Positions 59,335 through 64,000 of a stretch of DNA of 64,000 nucleotides are shown here, one piece after another. The DNA comes from Echeneis naucrates (taxonomy: Eukaryota > Chordata > Actinopteri > Carangiformes > Echeneidae). Each line of letters starts with the position of its first letter. Position 1 is the first letter of the stretch. Both the position numbers and the translations under genes were made by a program. The stretch lies in the NCBI RefSeq assembly GCF_900963305.1, contig NC_042525.1, positions 14,530,421-14,594,420 on the forward strand, in the 5' to 3' direction. The notes below the pieces were generated by a model. It was not told the DNA's origin. It searched no databases and saw only the letters and a list, made by a program, of their open reading frames with translations.

Positions 59335-60016
59335 GTTAGCGGCCAAATTGTCTCATGCTCAAAGCTGGCGGACGCTAACGGCAGCTTGCGTGCTAATTGA
59401 GCCAGTGAAATGAATGTTATTCTATGGGAGTTTAGCATTAGCATGTGACTACCTACCAACTACCCACTCAAGAACAGCCACTTTGTGGCAACACTAACAC
59501 TTAAATTGTTTTACTCACGACGTCATATTCATTGTAAAATACCCAGTATCGTATTGGAGTTGTTTTTAAGAAGCGGCTCTGTTAACATGTAGCACGGAGC
59601 TGCTAGCGAATTTAACAGTTCCAGGTAAAACTAGATATACAATAAATACTGCAAACAGGTGATTAGTGAACGGTGTCTTGTGCTGCACCGCGACTACTGA
59701 CAATTTTTAGATAATATCCTAACGTGGGGAATACATCCAGTTTAAAATCCGTTTAGGGAGAGTTTGATCCTGGCTAACCTTATGTTGTTGAAGTACAGAA
59801 ATGAAATAGGAATGTATTCTGTGTTCATTACAGTCAAGTTAGATTAAGATTAAAGGCTGTGTATCAGTTATTCTACTTATTCTGCCAATTTTTTGTTTGT
59901 TTTTGTTTATCAGTACTGAAATATTTACATTAGGACATTTGAATCAGACAATAATATTTGCAATGTAACTATTAACTATTTGCTGCTGTTTGTGTTGGTT
60001 TTAAAGGGGGCCACTC

Positions 60017-60215
60017 CTCAGAATCAGAATCAGAATCGCCTTTATTGTCATTGTAATTTACATTACAACGAGATTTGAGTGCAGCTCCAAGGTGCTTTCG
60101 AGGTAGAAGTGAGAATGAGAAATAAGAGATGTATGTACAGGATAAATAATCAATATATACAACTAAATAGGAAATATAAAATGTGCAAAATATGAAAAAG
60201 TACAAAGATGTGAGC
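60017..60215 (-). mobile_element. Dispersed retroelement-like repeat with (ATTCTG)n end
   Basis: CAGAATCAGAATCAGAATCG opens the element, followed by CCTTTATTGTCATTGT and CATTACAACGAGATTTG. Many teleost genomes carry copies of this sequence. The short tandem hexamer suggests the 3' tail of a retroelement lying on the minus strand. The family is not assigned. It sits in anapc1 intron 1. Confidence 0.6.
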
Positions 60216-60616
60216 CAGAATTATATTCAGAGCTGTGGAATGTGTAATTGGCTGAAATTGCACAGGAGTATTTCATGAGAATACTCTCTAACCTTTAAAT
60301 TGAGCGCTTTACAAAAAGCTTCTGATTTACTGTCATCTGTTTCCTTTTGTTGTACCTTGGGGGCAAGACCCCCACTTGTTATTCCCGTGTTGTAATATAA
60401 TGCTCTTAATGGATTTTAAAAAATATATAGAATAAATTTGTTATTTATTTATTTATTCTCTTAATCCTTTCTCTCTTGTTGGACTGAAATTGATCCAGAA
60501 AGCAGTGACCTTGCTAGCAGAATATATGAGCCATTGAAAAACAACATCTTGCTGCCATTAATTAACATTTTTCCGTTTCATTATCTTTCCAGAAATAATG
60601 CTGATATCTGTAACTC

Positions 60617-63600
60617 ATGTCGGAAGTCGTGTATGAAGAGACAGCCACGATGATTGCCGCAGGGGAATTGCAGTCGTTTGTCCCGTTTGGCCGCGAGCAC
60701 TGCAGGAACCATCCAAATGCCTTCAACCTGCAGCTTAGAGAGCTCCAGCCAGCCTCCGAGCTCTGGTCATCAGATGGTGCTGCTGGCCTGGTGGGGTCCC
60801 TGCAGGAAGTCAGTCTGCAGGAGAGAGAGAGGGTGAGAGTGCATGGCATTAAATAGTTTTTAAATAAGGGTACTAATGTAGTTGGACAAGCACTTCTGTT
60901 TGTTAAATACTAAAGAAGATAAAAGTGGTGTAAATTTTAATTCATAAAACAGTATAAAAAAATTTTGTTTAGATTTTTTATTTTTCTCTTACAGGTTTTT
61001 TTTTTGCTTTAAAGCATGTTTCTTACTTGGCTCTGAGAAAAGGAACATATTTGTGACAAATTTGTAAAAGTAATATTGTAGAATACATTTTTTTTTACTC
61101 ATGAGAGTAATAGTCACATGTGGCTCAGTACAGTACATATTTTTTTATTTGCTTCTTGTTGCCCACTGTGTTTACCAAATGGATGTATATTTATTGGCAG
61201 GAATGCTGGCAGCTTAGGAAAGGTTGCAAGGGAGACAAAGAGGAGGATGTTGAGTTCGTAGAGGAGCTGTACACAGCAGGAAATGTGGTTGTTTGGAGCC
61301 AGGGCAGTCGAACCCAAGCCTCCAATGTGTACAAGGCATTCACAGTTGACAGCCCAGTGCAGCAGGTGAGGTGTTAAATTCTGTTTTCACACTATCTAGC
61401 TATCTGCAATGTCTTTCTGGTATTTAAGAATGGATCTGAGATACCATAACTTGACTTCATGTTTACTGGTAAAATATGTTTTGGCATAACATTGAGCATG
61501 AATCTGGTTTTGAAACCTAAATTTTACATATCAGTTGGCTTCATGGGTCCAAAGAAACATTATGTATGAAAATAAACTATAAGAATTGGTATCATGGCAT
61601 GGGCAGTCATCTAATGTGTTCTTTATTTTTGCAAAATATTAAGTAACCTTTTATTTTCTGCAGGCCATATGGTGTAACTTTGCTGTTCCTCAGAACAAGA
61701 AAGATGGTAAAAGTATCATAAAACTTAAGCCATTTTGTTCTTAATTCTTCTAATTATTATTTAATTAGAATTAAATATAATTATATACAAAATATAATAA
61801 TTTTTTAGTTCTACTGATTTCTTTAACGTTGTTACATGTTTAATGTTCTTGCAGAGGAAGAAGTGGAGCAGACAGTGTGTATCATCCAGAGTAGCTGTGT
61901 CAATGTTCACACTGTGACTGGGAAGGATTTCATCTCACCATTACCCTTCCAGGTGAGGGATAGTGGTGGAAAAGACTTTATTTCACATAAATGAAGCTCA
62001 CTAGATTCATAAAGACTACATACTTTTCCTCACTTTTGTTTGTTTATCCTCATCACTGATCAATATTCATGAATGCGGGAATGTGTGCCAGTTAGATACT
62101 TAACGTGGAAGGTCTTCTTTTATCTTGCATGGTCATGCTGATGATGTGGGTCGCTAATATGCAAAGCTGCAGCATCAACAACCAAGAGTTGCCAAGAAGG
62201 AATTAGTAGATTTCCTGTTTATGGAAGACTTAATTTAAAAGCACTTGTTTATCCAATTTAGAGAAGCAGCATTTCAAAGCAAGACATGTCTGCCTTTTAA
62301 AATTTAATTGTTTTTAGCTGTGTTTTTTCTGCATATTTACCTGTTGTTTCTTTTTTGTTAATGTAAATGTGTACATGTTCATGTGTGTTAAAGTGTTAGT
62401 GTTAGTATTATTCCTTGCCTGAGGTATTGTCTGTCTAATCAGTAGTAACCGACAACTTTGGTCACTGACAGGCATTCGTTGTGGATGGGATAAATTCCCT
62501 CTGTATTTTAATTGTGTGTGTATGTGAAGGCGCACTTCCACATGTAACACAAGGTCCATAGAATGATATCCGTGTCTGCATTCATCAAATGAAATTGAAA
62601 CATCAAAAACGATTGCCATCGTGATTTGCAATCAGGTAACAGATGTCTCTCTCTCGTCGTATAGGTCTCAGATGTCTGGGCGACAACGTTTGGACTTTTG
62701 TTGGAGCGAAAAAACACGGGGTCTGATGCACAACTTGGCCCCCCTGGGTACACATTTACACTTCATATTTACGCAAAACTACCAACCTGAGCAAATCTGT
62801 CTTCTTAGTCATGCATGCTCAAATACGCAGATAGCATTTGTTATTTAGCCGATCACTGATGCTCTAAGCCCTGATTGTTTCTACAGGGAAGCTCTGCCCA
62901 CATTGTTTAGCATGCTGCATCCCCTAGATGAGATTGCACCAGTTGTGTGTAAGCCTGCAGGTAAGAACATAAACAGTCACACATTCTTTCTGTCTGCCTC
63001 AGTGAGTAATTGACATATTGTGACCTTTGTGTGTGTATGTGTGTACATGTCTTTCAGGCCTGTTTGATGGCTCCCGCGTGCAGTATGCATCTGACTCCAC
63101 CATGAAAATAGTGTTCAGCTGCAGTCAGCCCTCTATAGTTGTCTCCTATGACACTGTGCAGGGAATACACACTGTCTGGGCCCTGCGCAAGGTCACACAT
63201 GATGTGAGTAGTCACACACATAAACACACTTACAGTCTACACCCATGGGACTGAACTCTCAGATCTTCTACTCTCTAACCTTTAAATACACACAATTTAT
63301 TGTACAAGAGTTTTAGGAGATGCTGAAAACCTGTTTATTTAACTAGGCCTTGAATGAATGAATGAATGAAGGTATACATTAAAAACTTCATATTCTTTCT
63401 GTTTTTGTTTTCATTTAGCTATTTTATTGATTTGTTTATTTCCCCCCTCTCTAGTTTCTTTGTTCTTCTATTGACCCTTATTTTATTTTTTAAAGTTCTT
63501 ATTTGGAAACAATCTGAGCTGCACCTCTTTTTAAACAAAGTCAAGTATTGTTTTCTTATTACATGACTGACCTGACCTTTCACCTCCAGGAGCGTTCTAC

Positions 63601-64000
63601 AGTTCTCCGGTGTCCAGCAGAACCAGCTGACACCCCGCTCGGTCTGATGGCTTCAGGCTTCCTGACCTCTCACTTTCGAAACATCTCCCGTCTGGACTCC
63701 CCAGGTGGAAGTGGGCCAGTTGGGCTTGGTCCAGGAACTGGAGCAAGGTAATGAAGTGAAAGTGTGATCACAGGTTATGTGTTAATTGATAGATTAATGC
63801 AAATTAAGAATATTAATCTGAAACAACATGCATCCATAAAGGATAAATAAACACAAGGATCATCCATATCAGGCCAATCGCATCTCTGCCACACTCTTTC
63901 AAGACTGAAAGTTCTTTCAAAGAAGTGTCTTTTGTTGAACATTTGGCCAAAGTCTGTTGTCTCACCTTGTATTTGGTTTTCTGCTTTTAGCTGTCCAGGT
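60617..64000 (+). CDS. anapc1: Anaphase-promoting complex subunit 1, 5' part (runs off the window)
   Basis: APC1 is the largest scaffold subunit of the APC/C ubiquitin ligase that drives mitotic exit. Coding exons: 60617-60832, 61201-61365, 61664-61706, 61855-61952, 62665-62747, 62887-62960, 63058-63203, 63590-63747 and the first 10 bases of the next (63991-64000); 331 codons so far of a protein of about 1,940 residues. It matches human ANAPC1: VPFGREHCRNHPNAFNLQLR, LQPASELWSSDGAAGLVGSL, VYKAFTVDSPVQQA, LPTLFSMLHPLDEI and GIHTVWALRKV. This is the N-terminal beta-propeller region. All junctions keep frame. The last complete exon enters a Ser/Gly-rich loop that is variable between species. The acceptor at 60593 gives a 24-base leader segment in the start exon. 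An upstream ATG at 60598 is out of frame. Confidence 0.96.

Noticed and set aside
59034-59339. 101-codon frame at the anapc1 promoter
   Set aside because: It covers the CCAAT boxes and the noncoding first exon, and does not join the APC1 frame.

Overview
The window is vertebrate nuclear DNA from a ray-finned fish, most likely a percomorph-like teleost. The evidence is the spliced genes with short GT-AG introns, teleost-type protein variants (a VIP precursor opening MCKAMLQ, mature VIP with Ile5 and Phe13), and dispersed tRNA-derived SINEs and a MITE of kinds common in spiny-rayed fish. I see no bacterial, plasmid, CRISPR or viral content and no recognisable endogenous virus.

Layout, left to right. 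1-4.4 kb: mrpl57 (mitochondrial ribosomal protein, minus strand), an unidentified last coding exon on the same strand, and a tandem duplication. 4.4-11.4 kb: a complete 13-exon CYP3-family cytochrome P450 (plus strand). 11.4-28.5 kb: desi2, a PPPDE-type cysteine peptidase (minus strand), probably with a long 3'UTR that converges on the P450 gene. 29.1-33.1 kb: mtrf1l, a mitochondrial release factor (minus strand). 35.4-38.6 kb: fbxo5/emi1, an APC/C inhibitor (plus strand), with a cell-cycle-type promoter. 38.6-45.9 kb: gene-free, with two SINE families and telomere-like repeats. 45.95-50.9 kb: vip, encoding PHI and VIP (minus strand), with a TATA box and a CRE. 51-59 kb: gene-poor, with one tRNA-Arg(CCG) and strong hairpins. 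59.2 kb to the right edge: the 5' part of anapc1, the largest APC/C subunit (plus strand), which runs off the window.

How the genes relate. fbxo5 encodes an inhibitor of the APC/C, and anapc1 encodes the scaffold of that complex. They lie about 22 kb apart on the same strand with vip between them. The vip/fbxo5/mtrf1l block matches a known vertebrate neighbourhood (human 6q25). mrpl57 and mtrf1l both serve mitochondrial translation but are not adjacent. All seven protein genes that can be read end to end, or up to the window edge, have intact frames and key residues.

I did not find a convincing undescribed multi-gene system. The best leads are the fbxo5-anapc1 linkage, a vip start codon split by an intron, a (TG)n tract beside the acceptor of the P450 haem-binding exon, a set of perfect short-loop hairpins, and a head-to-head telomere-like repeat. 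Exon limits were read by eye from splice signals, reading frame and family knowledge; no search was run.
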